From positions 930,001 to 994,000 of the forward strand of contig CAWDDX010000007.1 of assembly GCA_963801195.1 (NCBI GenBank): a stretch of 64,000 nt of DNA, given 5' to 3'. Of the stretch, positions 48,502-56,537 are shown piece after piece. Under the pieces are notes generated by a model. That model saw only the letters and a list, made by a program, of their open reading frames with translations, had not been told where the DNA came from and made no database searches. The first letter of the stretch is position 1. Every line of letters starts with the position of its first letter. The position numbers and the translations under genes were made by a program. The DNA is from SZUA-36 sp963801195. GTDB lineage: Bacteria; Pseudomonadota; Gammaproteobacteria; Xanthomonadales; SZUA-36.

Positions 48502-48530
48502 AAAAAAAGCCACCCCAAAAGGATGGCTTT
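48502..48530 (-). terminator. Terminator of the tRNA-Ala/tRNA-Glu transcript
   Basis: On the minus strand AAGCCATCC-TTTT-GGGGTGGCTT is followed by a run of T. A second inverted repeat, GCGTTGATT/AATCAACGC at 48535-48559, lies between it and tRNA-Glu. Confidence 0.85.
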
Positions 48531-48567
48531 AGTCGCGTTGATTCTTTCACAATCAACGCCTTGGGTA

Positions 48568-48643
48568 TGGCGTCCCCTAGGGGATTCGAACCCCTGTTGC
48601 CGCCGTGAAAGGGCAGTGTCCTAGGCCTCTAGACGAAGGGGAC
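48568..48643 (-). tRNA. tRNA-Glu(TTC)
   Basis: 76 nt with encoded CCA. Acceptor GTCCCCT pairs with AGGGGAC, and the anticodon arm CTGCC-CTTTCAC-GGCGG gives anticodon TTC. The D-arm starts TCGTCTAGAGGCC and the T-loop reads GGTTCGAATCC. Confidence 0.97.
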
Positions 48644-48649
48644 AAGGTT

Positions 48650-48725
<76 letters not shown>

Positions 48726-48737
48726 GCAAGGCGCGTG

Positions 48738-48766
48738 ATCTTACTGAGTTATTGCGGGCCTGTCAA
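48738..48766 (-). promoter_or_regulatory. Near-consensus promoter of the tRNA-Ala/tRNA-Glu genes
   Basis: TTGACA (48761-48766), a 17-base spacer and TAAGAT (48738-48743) on the minus strand, followed by a GC-rich CACGCGCC typical of stringently controlled stable-RNA promoters. It ends 12 bases before the tRNA. Confidence 0.85.
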
Positions 48767-48792
48767 ACGCAATTTCCCCATACCGTGGAACG

Positions 48793-49410
48793 TCACGTGG
48801 AACGCGTAGTTTGCCTCACCGGAACAGCCGGTATTCCATCGATCTTCTCATTGGCGGGTTGCATGCTGCTGAGGCTGTGACCCTGGTGCAACAGGTAGCT
48901 CAACCACTTGTCCAGGGCCGCGTTTTGCCGCCAGTGACGTTGTAAATTATGCAGCGGTGACAACCATGAAGAAGGTGAGAGCAGGTGTGCGCGGGAACCG
49001 TCTCCGGACCGGTTTGCAGACCTCGGCGGGCGCACTGTGTCCCGCACCCGTCCGCGGGCACTGCGGTCGAAGCCCTGCACGGGGTCAAACGACGTCGCCT
49101 CTGCCAAGCGGGCGTCGTTGTAGACGCGGATATGGGCGTCCGGTGCAATTTCGGGTATGTCTTTAGTATTGAACTGATAAGTGAGACGGACGAAGTGCGT
49201 ATATGGGTGACGCTCGAGTATGTCCATCCTGAGTAACGGCGAACCGTGGACCTGTGACTGAAACGAATCGTAATGGGCAACCTGGTCGGGTATCAGTAAC
49301 TGCAACTGGCGATAGATTTCGGTCTGCAAATCCTGCAGACGTTTCAGCTTGGGTTGTAACAAGAACCCGCTTTGATGTTTGAATGAAACCACGGAAAAAT
49401 CATAGCACAT
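48793..49410 (-). CDS. DUF1249-family protein with an arginine-rich insertion
   Basis: 205 residues. The N-terminal two thirds fit the DUF1249 (YqiB) family: LQTEIYRQLQLLIPD, LLRMDILERHPYTHFVRLTY and IRVYNDARLAEATSF. The C-terminal family motif is recognisable in QNAALDKWLSYLLHQGHSL. Between them an arginine/serine-rich stretch (DRSARGRVRDTVRPPRSANR) replaces the usual short aromatic loop. Function unknown; a cytoplasmic protein. Confidence 0.75.
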   Translation of the reverse strand: MCYDFSVVSFKHQSGFLLQPKLKRLQDLQTEIYRQLQLLIPDQVAHYDSFQSQVHGSPLLRMDILERHPYTHFVRLTYQFNTKDIPEIAPDAHIRVYNDARLAEATSFDPVQGFDRSARGRVRDTVRPPRSANRSGDGSRAHLLSPSSWLSPLHNLQRHWRQNAALDKWLSYLLHQGHSLSSMQPANEKIDGIPAVPVRQTTRST

Positions 49411-49648
49411 GTGGGTGCGGGTTAAAGTCGATTAATCGTGAATTCGAAATGACAATCGGCCGGGGTTTTCATTTCGGGTAGCACAGAGAAACGCGGCTTA
49501 CGCACCGCGGGTTTAGGTGTCCATGGTGTGCAACAGCTTGCATGGGCTTCAGGTGATTATACCTTCAAGGGTCCGTGGCAGCCGCTTTGCAGTTGGTCCA
49601 TAATGCTGTTTTTTGTAAACAGCGATTGCCCATGCCGTTATTGATCCC

Positions 49649-50413
49649 ATGCCGTTATTGATACTGGCCGGTTTGTTTTTATTGGTTGCGGCGGCTTATT
49701 CCTCCGTGGGGTTTGGCGGTGGCTCAACCTATAACGCCTTGCTGATCCTCTCAGGCACGGATTTCAGGCTGGTTCCGGCAATCGCCCTGACCTGTAACAT
49801 ACTGGTGGTCAGCGGCGGCGTATATCACTATGCCCGGGCCGGATCGCTGTCCGCTGGCAGATTGTTGCCCTTCATCGTGCTATCGATGCCGATGGCGTGG
49901 CTCGGTGGACGTCTGCCGGTATCCGAACATATTTTTATGGGTTTGCTTGGATTCAGCCTGCTGGTCGCCGCAACGCAAATGCTGCTAAAGCAGGATACAA
50001 CCACAGCAGAAGTCCCCCATGCCACCATACACTACTGGTTGGTGGCCGCACCGATCGGCGCTTTTATCGGGCTGCTCGCGGGTATCACCGGTATCGGTGG
50101 CGGAATATTTCTCGCGCCGCTGATCTATTTTTTCCACCTCGCGCCCGCCCGCACCGTCGCCGGTATCACCAGTGGGTTCATCCTGGTGAATTCATTCGCC
50201 GGGCTTGCCGGTCAACTGATGAAAGCGGGCGATTATTCGCCGTTTGATGGCTGGATACAGGCGTGGCCCCTGTTTATCGCCGTCGTGATCGGTGGTCAAC
50301 TCGGCAGTCGCCTCGGCGCCTATCACCTGCCCGAGAGCTGGATCAAGCGTCTGACGGCACTCTTGATGCTGTACGTCGCAGCCAGGCTGATCTGGCGCTG
50401 GGCAGGTATGTAA
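49649..50413 (+). CDS. TauE/SafE-family (TSUP) membrane exporter
   Basis: 254 residues with about eight membrane segments. The two-half layout of TSUP proteins is visible: SVGFGGGSTYNALLILSGTD in the first half and GITGIGGGIFLAPLIYFFHL in the second. The family exports sulfite, sulfoacetate or related anions, or takes up sulfur compounds; the substrate is not known. A 17-base sequence around the start (CATGCCGTTATTGAT) is directly duplicated, and only the second ATG opens the long frame. Confidence 0.9.
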   Translation: MPLLILAGLFLLVAAAYSSVGFGGGSTYNALLILSGTDFRLVPAIALTCNILVVSGGVYHYARAGSLSAGRLLPFIVLSMPMAWLGGRLPVSEHIFMGLLGFSLLVAATQMLLKQDTTTAEVPHATIHYWLVAAPIGAFIGLLAGITGIGGGIFLAPLIYFFHLAPARTVAGITSGFILVNSFAGLAGQLMKAGDYSPFDGWIQAWPLFIAVVIGGQLGSRLGAYHLPESWIKRLTALLMLYVAARLIWRWAGM

Positions 50414-50546
50414 CCGGTCCGAATACCGACGTCTGAAACCGGGGGCGCTGGGTTAATTGGCCCGCTCGGGTTAGAATCTGGCTTCGTTTTAAGTTCATAA
50501 GCTGCCGGACGGGGTTTATGGATGCCATATTGAGGATATTGAACTT

Positions 50547-51557
50547 TTGCTGCCAATCACTGACACGCTTTCCAGACCGCTTAAGGACCTGAGAATTTCG
50601 GTCATGGACCGTTGCAACCTGCGTTGTACCTATTGTATGCCGGAGGAGTCCCTGCAAGGCCGTGGCGTATTTTTACCGTCGCACCACTTGCTGAGTGATG
50701 GTGAAATCGAGTTGCTGGTGCGCGTGTTTACACGCCTGGGCGTACACAAAGTCCGCCTGACCGGTGGTGAACCACTGTTACGGCCGGGCTTTGTCGAGCT
50801 GGTCAAGCGGATTTCAGCCATCGATGGCATAACCGACCTGGCATTGACGACCAACGGCGTGTTGCTGCCGCGTTATGCCGCGGCTTTAAAAGACGCGGGT
50901 CTTGGCCGCGTCACGGTCAGCCTGGATAGCCTCGATGAAAAGGTGTTCCGGCAAATGGCCGGCGGGCGAGGTTCGGTTACCGAGGTGCTCGATGGCATCA
51001 GCGCGGCGGAGCAGGCCGGGTTTGAGCATCTCAAGATCAACACCGTGGTGCAGCGCAATATCAATGACCACACCGTTGCGGATGTGGTGGCGCATTTCAG
51101 GAACAGCGGTCACACCGTCCGGATGATCGAGTTCATGGACGTTGGCAATGTCAATCACTGGGACCGCGAGATGGTGGTGCCGAGCGCCGAATTGTTAAAG
51201 ACGATACATGACCGTTGGCCGCTGCGTCCCGTCGCCCGGCAGACGGCCGCGGAAACCGCGCGGCGTTATGCGTTTACCGATGGCAGCGGTGAAATCGGCT
51301 TTATCAGTTCGATTACCGAACCGTTTTGCGGTGACTGTTCGCGTGCACGCATCACGGCCGACGGTACGTTTTACAGTTGCCTGTTCTCGGCACGCGGAAC
51401 AGAATTACGCGATAAAATCCGCAACGGTATGAACGCAGACGAGATGACCGCCGTGATAGCTGATTTATGGAAGTTGCGGGCCGACCGTTACAGTGAGCTA
51501 CGCAATGAACTGCCACGCGCCCAGCAGCACGTAGAAATGTATCGAATGGGTGGCTAG
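50547..51557 (+). CDS. moaA: GTP 3',8-cyclase MoaA
   Basis: 336 residues from a TTG at 50547 (GAGGA ten bases upstream; no in-frame ATG nearby). MoaA starts molybdopterin synthesis by converting GTP to 3',8-cyclo-GTP. The N-terminal radical SAM cluster is MDRCNLRCTYCMPEESLQG, SAM contacts lie near TGGEPLL, and the C-terminal second cluster is FCGDCSRARITADGTFYSCL. It ends in the conserved Gly-Gly tail. The stop TAG lies inside the CTAG end of the following palindromic element. Confidence 0.96.
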   Translation: MLPITDTLSRPLKDLRISVMDRCNLRCTYCMPEESLQGRGVFLPSHHLLSDGEIELLVRVFTRLGVHKVRLTGGEPLLRPGFVELVKRISAIDGITDLALTTNGVLLPRYAAALKDAGLGRVTVSLDSLDEKVFRQMAGGRGSVTEVLDGISAAEQAGFEHLKINTVVQRNINDHTVADVVAHFRNSGHTVRMIEFMDVGNVNHWDREMVVPSAELLKTIHDRWPLRPVARQTAAETARRYAFTDGSGEIGFISSITEPFCGDCSRARITADGTFYSCLFSARGTELRDKIRNGMNADEMTAVIADLWKLRADRYSELRNELPRAQQHVEMYRMGG

Positions 51558-51824
51558 GGGGCGTTCTCAATCAACCAGGCTGCGCTGTTGCACCTGAAAA
51601 AACGCCAGGCAAGGCGTAAGAAGAGAGGTTTGGTTATTCCAAATGAACAACGAACAACGCAGTATGGCGCTTTTTCAGCTGCAACCCGAAGGGCCGGACC
51701 TGTTTTCCCGCCCAGCGGCGTTATCATTCGCTTATGTAGACCGACTACAAAGCACTCATTCTGCCTTGCTGACCAAAAAAACAGGTTCCGGCAGCGCAGG
51801 CTGGGTGATTGAGAACGCCCCTAG
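51554..51824. mobile_element. Nested palindromic, CTAG-flanked MITE-like element
   Basis: 271 bp. Ends CTAGGGGGCGTTCTCAATCA (continuing to 51587) and its inverse (51792-51824) match over about 31 of 34 positions. Inside are two more inverted pairs: 51587-51607 with 51665-51685 (19 of 21), and 51693-51706 with 51778-51792 (one bulge). A small TTTGG/CCAAA hairpin is at 51629-51643. The single strand could fold into a four-way junction. No coding capacity. A 22-base piece of its end recurs at 34490-34512. Confidence 0.8.
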
Positions 51825-51938
51825 TGTAATGTCAACCCTAAAAGGCAGGATCAGTGGTTACCAGAATGTTCAGCACGAGGCATGCTCGCGCAGGCATAGT
51901 GGTTCTGCGTCAAGACCAGTGTACTGCATGGTGGCCAG

Positions 51939-52178
51939 ATGAAAACCAGGGTGCGATATTTCGCCTTGTTTCGCGAGCAGGCGGGTTGTGAAACCGAGAC
52001 CGTTGACTGGTCAGGCGGAACGGTGGCGGAACTGTTCCGGTTGATGACATCAAAACACCTTGCGTTAAAAGCACAGGCCGCCGCGCTGGTTGCTGTCAAC
52101 GACGAGATGAGCGGCTGGGAAACAGTCGTGAACGACGACGATGAGGTCCTGTTTTTCCCGCCCGTGGCAGGCGGATGA
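51939..52178 (+). CDS. moaD: Molybdopterin synthase small subunit MoaD
   Basis: 79 residues, ubiquitin-like, ending FFPPVAGG; the C-terminal Gly-Gly is adenylated by MoeB and carries the sulfur. VRYFALFREQAGCETETVDW is the typical N-terminus. It overlaps moaE by four bases (ATGA). Confidence 0.95.
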   Translation: MKTRVRYFALFREQAGCETETVDWSGGTVAELFRLMTSKHLALKAQAAALVAVNDEMSGWETVVNDDDEVLFFPPVAGG

Positions 52179-52663
52179 GTTTCTCTGTCAGCGACAGGGC
52201 GATCGATGTGGCCGCCGCCAGGGAAGCGGTTGCCGACCCTCACTGCGGCGCATATGTTGCGTTTGAGGGCTGGATCCGCGATCACAATGAAGGCCAGCAG
52301 GTCGAACGGCTCGAATACGAGGTGTACCGTCCGCTGGCGGAAAAAGAAGGTGGAAAAATCATCGCCGAAGCCCAAACGCGTTACGCGATCAGCCACGCTC
52401 TTTGCATACACCGCGAAGGGCTGCTGGAACTGGGTGAAATTGCCGTCATCGTTTGCATATCCGCCGCGCACCGGGGTGCCGCATTCGACGCCTGCCGCTA
52501 TGTCATCGACGCGGTCAAGACCCGTCTGCCCATCTGGAAAAAAGAGCACTACGTAACGGGTGCCAGCGAGTGGGTGAATTGCGAGCAGTGCGCCGCAGCG
52601 GGGCATTCGCCCGAGGATCCCCATCTTGAGAATCAAGGGCATGAGGGTCATCGGCATGAATGA
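52175..52663 (+). CDS. moaE: Molybdopterin synthase large subunit MoaE
   Basis: 162 residues. GAYVAFEGWIRDHNEGQQVE and LEYEVYRPLAEKE match MoaE, and the active-site lysines lie in LPIWKKEHYVTG. It converts cyclic pyranopterin to molybdopterin with thiocarboxylated MoaD. The C-terminal tail with CEQC and HEGHRHE is longer than usual and may bind a metal. Confidence 0.95.
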   Translation: MSFSVSDRAIDVAAAREAVADPHCGAYVAFEGWIRDHNEGQQVERLEYEVYRPLAEKEGGKIIAEAQTRYAISHALCIHREGLLELGEIAVIVCISAAHRGAAFDACRYVIDAVKTRLPIWKKEHYVTGASEWVNCEQCAAAGHSPEDPHLENQGHEGHRHE

Positions 52664-53111
52664 TGAACGCATGCAGCGGTACAGTGAAATCATTATCGAG
52701 CACAGCCAGTTTCCGCGTCACCACGGCAGTATCGAAAGGCCGACACACCAGGGCAAGGGCGAGAACCCGTTTTGCGGTGATCGTGTCAGCCTGCAGTTGG
52801 TGGTTAACGGTGACAATGTCATCGAAGAGGCGGCTGTCGAAAGCGTCGGTTGCGCCATATCCACCGCGTCGGCGTCCCTGCTGGCCAGTCATTTAGAGGG
52901 TCTCAGCCTGGCACAGGCGGAATCGTTGTTCGAACAGGTCAGAAAAGCCATTACCGGTGGAGCAGACAGGGCGGATGATGAGCAATTGGGAGATTTGGCG
53001 GCGCTGGCGTTTGCGGGCCGTTATCCTTCGAGGGTCAAATGCGCGACATTGCCGTGGCATGTCCTCCAACACGCATTGACACGGGACAAATCGGTGGCGA
53101 CTACCGAGTGA
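52656..53111 (+). CDS. SufU-type iron-sulfur scaffold protein
   Basis: 151 residues from the ATG at 52656, overlapping moaE by 8 bases. The three ligand cysteines are in NPFCGDRVSLQL, SVGCAISTASASLL and RVKCATLPWHVLQHAL, with Asp after the first (CGD). The roughly 20-residue stretch before the third Cys (ADDEQLGDLAALAFAGRYPS) marks SufU rather than IscU. SufU handles sulfur or iron-sulfur assembly. Placement after moaE suggests a link to MoaA clusters or to sulfur for MoaD. The 3' end overlaps the convergent moeB-like gene by 11 bases. Confidence 0.85.
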   Translation: MNDERMQRYSEIIIEHSQFPRHHGSIERPTHQGKGENPFCGDRVSLQLVVNGDNVIEEAAVESVGCAISTASASLLASHLEGLSLAQAESLFEQVRKAITGGADRADDEQLGDLAALAFAGRYPSRVKCATLPWHVLQHALTRDKSVATTE

Positions 53112-53844
53112 GGTTCGTATCCACCTGGCCGCAATCCCTGCATCCGGGTTTCTTTTGTGTTTTGACCGACCGCCATTGCCAGTTGGCGGCGTCGAACAGG
53201 TGCAAGTTCGCCGCTGGTGACATCCCGGCAAGGTAAGACAGCGCAAAATACGCGGCGGACACGCCGATGATCCCTGCAACCGGGGCGAAGATGCCCGCGC
53301 CGGGGCAATCTTCGAGAGTATCAGGTGCGGTGCCATATACGCAGCGGTAACAGGCCTGCGCAGTCAGGTCCGGGCGCAGGACCATGACCTGGCCCTCCAT
53401 GCGGATGCATGAGGCCATGATCCATGGGGTTTCCAGCGCCAGGCAGGTACGGTTGACCGCCAGGCGGGTGCCGTAATTGTCACTGGCGTCGATGACGAGG
53501 TCACAACCGGGGAAGAGCGTATGCATGTCCGCATCGGTCATGCGCCGGTTGACGGAGTGCAAAACGGTTTCGGGGTTCAGCGACCGCAGACTTTCGCTCG
53601 CCGCCTCGACCTTGTAACGGCCGATGTCGGTTTCGCGGAAGAGTATCTGCCGCGCGAGGTTGCTCTCGGCCACCGTGTCGAAGTCACACAGCGTCAGTTG
53701 ACCGATACCGCTCGATGCCAGGTACTGGGCGATGGCGCAGCCCAGACCGCCGATACCGATCAGGGCGACGTGTGCAGAGCCTATATGTTGCTGGCCTCCA
53801 GGGCCGATACCGGTCAGGGGCAGGTGTGCGGTATAGCGTGACAT
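53101..53844 (-). CDS. moeB: MoeB/ThiF-type adenylyltransferase
   Basis: 247 residues from the ATG at 53844 (MSRYTAHLPLTGIGPGGQQH). The nucleotide site is ALIGIGGLGCAIAQYLASSG and the acidic loop is LCDFDTVAESNLARQILF. Catalytic Asp lies in DLVIDASDNYGTRLAVN. Zinc cysteines are CYRC and CRDC. Length matches MoeB, which adenylates the MoaD C-terminus; a ThiF-like role cannot be excluded. The gene follows moaC by seven bases. Confidence 0.88.
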   Translation of the reverse strand: MSRYTAHLPLTGIGPGGQQHIGSAHVALIGIGGLGCAIAQYLASSGIGQLTLCDFDTVAESNLARQILFRETDIGRYKVEAASESLRSLNPETVLHSVNRRMTDADMHTLFPGCDLVIDASDNYGTRLAVNRTCLALETPWIMASCIRMEGQVMVLRPDLTAQACYRCVYGTAPDTLEDCPGAGIFAPVAGIIGVSAAYFALSYLAGMSPAANLHLFDAANWQWRSVKTQKKPGCRDCGQVDTNLTR

Positions 53845-53851
53845 TTTATTT

Positions 53852-54364
53852 TTAAAGCTGGTCCAGGATGGCTTGCGCCGCTGCCGGCAATCCATCCGGG
53901 TGGGTCCAGACGCCGCGTTTTCCACCGGATTTGTACAGCAGTTTAACATCCGTAATTTCCAGCGCGGCGTTGATCGGCTTGGTCAGGTCCCAGATGGTCA
54001 GCAGCGCGATGTTCAAGCCGCACAGCGCTTCCATTTCCACGCCGGTTTGGGCGTTGATTTCGGCAATGACGTAAACTTCGACGGCATATTCATCCCGCCT
54101 GAGACGGCTGTGTACCGATACCCGGTTCAGTGAAATCGGGTGACACAGCGGAATCAGGTTCGGTGTCTGCTTGGCCGCCTGGATACCGGCGAATTCAGCC
54201 AGTGCCAGCGCGTCGCCCTTGGGCAGTGAACCGTCTTTCAGCATTCTGAATGCTTCTTCACCGACTTTGATTTTCCCGCCGGCGAGCGCGACACGGTAGG
54301 TGACGGGCTTGGCGGCGACATCGGCCATCGAAAACCGTTGTTGGGTTTGCTCGGTATCAGACAT
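53852..54364 (-). CDS. moaC: Cyclic pyranopterin monophosphate synthase MoaC
   Basis: 170 residues. FSMADVAAKPVTYRVALAGG, NLIPLCHPISLNRV and QTGVEMEALCGLNIALLTIW are the family motifs, with the late KSGGKRGVWTHPDG. It converts 3',8-cyclo-GTP to cPMP, the step after MoaA. It is on the opposite strand from moaA but in the same cluster. Confidence 0.95.
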   Translation of the reverse strand: MSDTEQTQQRFSMADVAAKPVTYRVALAGGKIKVGEEAFRMLKDGSLPKGDALALAEFAGIQAAKQTPNLIPLCHPISLNRVSVHSRLRRDEYAVEVYVIAEINAQTGVEMEALCGLNIALLTIWDLTKPINAALEITDVKLLYKSGGKRGVWTHPDGLPAAAQAILDQL

Positions 54365-54387
54365 GGTCTGCTGGGTTCCCGTTGTGG

Positions 54388-55392
54388 TCAGCGCAACGCA
54401 TCAATATGCTCCAGGTGGGCCTGCTTTTCTGCTGGGGAAAGGAAAGATGACTTGAAGCCGTTAATGGTCAATTGAAAAATTTCATCCCGCGTCAGGCCGG
54501 CGGCATCGATCAGCGCATTGAAGTTCTCATTCATGTAGCCGCCGAAGTAGGCCGGATCGTCGGAATTGATACAGGCGTTCAGACCCAGCCTGAGCATTTT
54601 CCGGATCGGGTGCGCCGACATCTCTTTAACGACCGCCAGACGCAGGTTGGACAGGGGGCAGACGGTCAGCGGCACCTGTTCGTCCGCCAGGCGTTGAACC
54701 AGCGCTGCATCTTCCAGCGAACGGTTGCCATGATCGATACGGTCGACGGCAAGCAAATCCAGTGCCTCGCGGACATATTCCGGCGGGCCTTCCTCCCCCG
54801 CGTGGGCGACCCGCTTGAGACCCCTGTCAGCGGCACTGATGAATACCCGTTGAAACCGGGCAGGGGGGTATCCCAGTTCCGATGAATCGAGCCCCACGCC
54901 CGTGATCCTGTCCATGTAAGGTTCGGCGGCCTTGAGTGTCGCAATAGCGCTCGCTTCGTCCAGGTGACGCAGAAAACACATGATGAGTCTGCTGCTGATG
55001 CCGAGTTGCGACTGCGCTTTATCCAGGGCGCTCCAAATACCCTGCATAAAGACTTCAAAATCTATGCCGCGGTCGGTGTGTCCCTGCGGATCGAAAAATA
55101 TCTCGCAATGCACCACGTTCTGCTGTCGGCAGCGCTGCAGGTAGGCCCAGGTCAGATCGTGAAAATCCTGTTCGGTTCTCAGCACCGACATTCCTTGATA
55201 ATAAAGATTAAGAAAATCTTGTAAACAATTGAAATTATATGCTTTAGTTATCGATTCTACATCGGGGTATGGCAATGGAACGGCATTTCGTTCCGCCAGT
55301 TTGAACATCAGTTCCGGTTCCAGGCTACCCTCGATGTGGATGTGCAGTTCGGCTTTTGGAAGACTGGCGGCGAGTTGTTTGAGATCGGACAT
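54388..55392 (-). CDS. Adenine deaminase, adenosine-deaminase superfamily
   Basis: 334 residues. Zinc and active-site motifs: KAELHIHIEGSLEPE (HxH), VAHAGEEGPPEYV (His and catalytic Glu), RIDHGNRSLED and NSDDPAYFGGYMNENF. The segment GVGLDSSELGYPPARF is typical of the adenine-deaminase type of this superfamily rather than classical adenosine deaminase. It hydrolyses adenine to hypoxanthine for purine salvage if so. Its ATG overlaps the galE stop (TGATG). Confidence 0.88.
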   Translation of the reverse strand: MSDLKQLAASLPKAELHIHIEGSLEPELMFKLAERNAVPLPYPDVESITKAYNFNCLQDFLNLYYQGMSVLRTEQDFHDLTWAYLQRCRQQNVVHCEIFFDPQGHTDRGIDFEVFMQGIWSALDKAQSQLGISSRLIMCFLRHLDEASAIATLKAAEPYMDRITGVGLDSSELGYPPARFQRVFISAADRGLKRVAHAGEEGPPEYVREALDLLAVDRIDHGNRSLEDAALVQRLADEQVPLTVCPLSNLRLAVVKEMSAHPIRKMLRLGLNACINSDDPAYFGGYMNENFNALIDAAGLTRDEIFQLTINGFKSSFLSPAEKQAHLEHIDALR

Positions 55393-56414
55393 CAGCTTGC
55401 TCTCTCAAGGTTGTTGTGCTCAAGCACCGTCATTTGCCAGCGCCACGCATCCGCACACATATCCTCCAGTGTGTGTTCCGCTTCCCAGCCCAGCAGACGC
55501 TTGGCGAGACCCGTGTCCGCCCAGCACATGGCGATATCTCCGGGCCGGCGTTCAGAGATACGAAACGGCACACGGCACTGATTGGTTTTCTCAAAGCTGC
55601 TGATCATTTCCAGCACCGATACGCCATTGCCGGTGCCCAGGTTTACGGTCAGCAGTTGCGGGTGGTTTTGCAGGTAGTCGAGCGCCGCCACGTGGCCGTT
55701 GGCCAGGTCGATAATGTGGATGTAATCCCGCACACCGGTGCCGTCGGGCGTGTCGTAGTCGTTACCGTAGACCGGTAACTCCTCGCGAAGCCCTGCAGCT
55801 GCCTGTGTAATAAACGGCATCAGGTTGTTGGGGATACCCTGTGGATTTTCGCCGATAAGCCCGCTTTGATGTGCGCCAACCGGGTTGAAATAACGTAAAC
55901 GTGCGATTCGCCAACCTGGCTGTGCAAGGTGAAGGTCCGCCAGGATGTCCTCGATCATGAGCTTGGTCATACCATATGGATTGGCGGCAGCACGCGGGAA
56001 ATCCTCGGTTATCGGCACGCTGTCCGGGTTGCCGTAAACGCAGGCCGATGACGAAAATACCATGGTCGTGACACCGGCCTGACGCATGGCCTCGAGCAGA
56101 ACCAAAGTCCCGCCGACATTGTTGTCGTAGTATTCCAGCGGTCTTTGCACCGATTCGCCGACGGCTTTCAAACCGGCAAAATGCATGACCGCAGAAATGG
56201 GGTATTCATTGAACAAACGCTTCAGCAAGGCCCTGTCACGAATGTCGCCCTCTACAAAGACGGGCTCACGTGAACAGATCCGCCCGACCCGTTCCAGCAC
56301 CGTGGCATCGCTGTTGGACAGGTTGTCCAGCACGATGACATCATGGCCGGCTTCGAGCAGGGCCACGCAGGTGTGTGAGCCGATAAAGCCGGCGCCACCG
56401 GTGATTAGGATCAT
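55392..56414 (-). CDS. galE: UDP-glucose 4-epimerase
   Basis: 340 residues from the ATG at 56414; a GTG at 56429 with a purine-rich GAAGGGG upstream is a possible alternative. The NAD site is MILITGGAGFIGSHTCVALL. The active-site Ser and YxxxK are in MVFSSSACVYGNPDSVPI and AAANPYGMTKLMIEDI. MHFAGLKAVGESVQRPLEYY and FNPVGAHQSGLIGENPQGIP are GalE-specific. It interconverts UDP-glucose and UDP-galactose. Confidence 0.95.
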   Translation of the reverse strand: MILITGGAGFIGSHTCVALLEAGHDVIVLDNLSNSDATVLERVGRICSREPVFVEGDIRDRALLKRLFNEYPISAVMHFAGLKAVGESVQRPLEYYDNNVGGTLVLLEAMRQAGVTTMVFSSSACVYGNPDSVPITEDFPRAAANPYGMTKLMIEDILADLHLAQPGWRIARLRYFNPVGAHQSGLIGENPQGIPNNLMPFITQAAAGLREELPVYGNDYDTPDGTGVRDYIHIIDLANGHVAALDYLQNHPQLLTVNLGTGNGVSVLEMISSFEKTNQCRVPFRISERRPGDIAMCWADTGLAKRLLGWEAEHTLEDMCADAWRWQMTVLEHNNLERAS

Positions 56415-56537
56415 TTTTTTCAAGTACACAGCCCCTTCAATACAGACATTGGGATCATCTTCAATAATACAGCTTCCGTTTGAATTGTGGGAGTCTGCGA
56501 TTATAATCACGACATCCTATCAGACGCCTGAAACACC

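Noticed and set aside
48326..48556. Leftward 76-residue cysteine-ended frame beside the MITE at 48081
   Set aside because: It starts inside the tRNA terminator and ends in the element end. It could be a gene remnant, but nothing identifies it.
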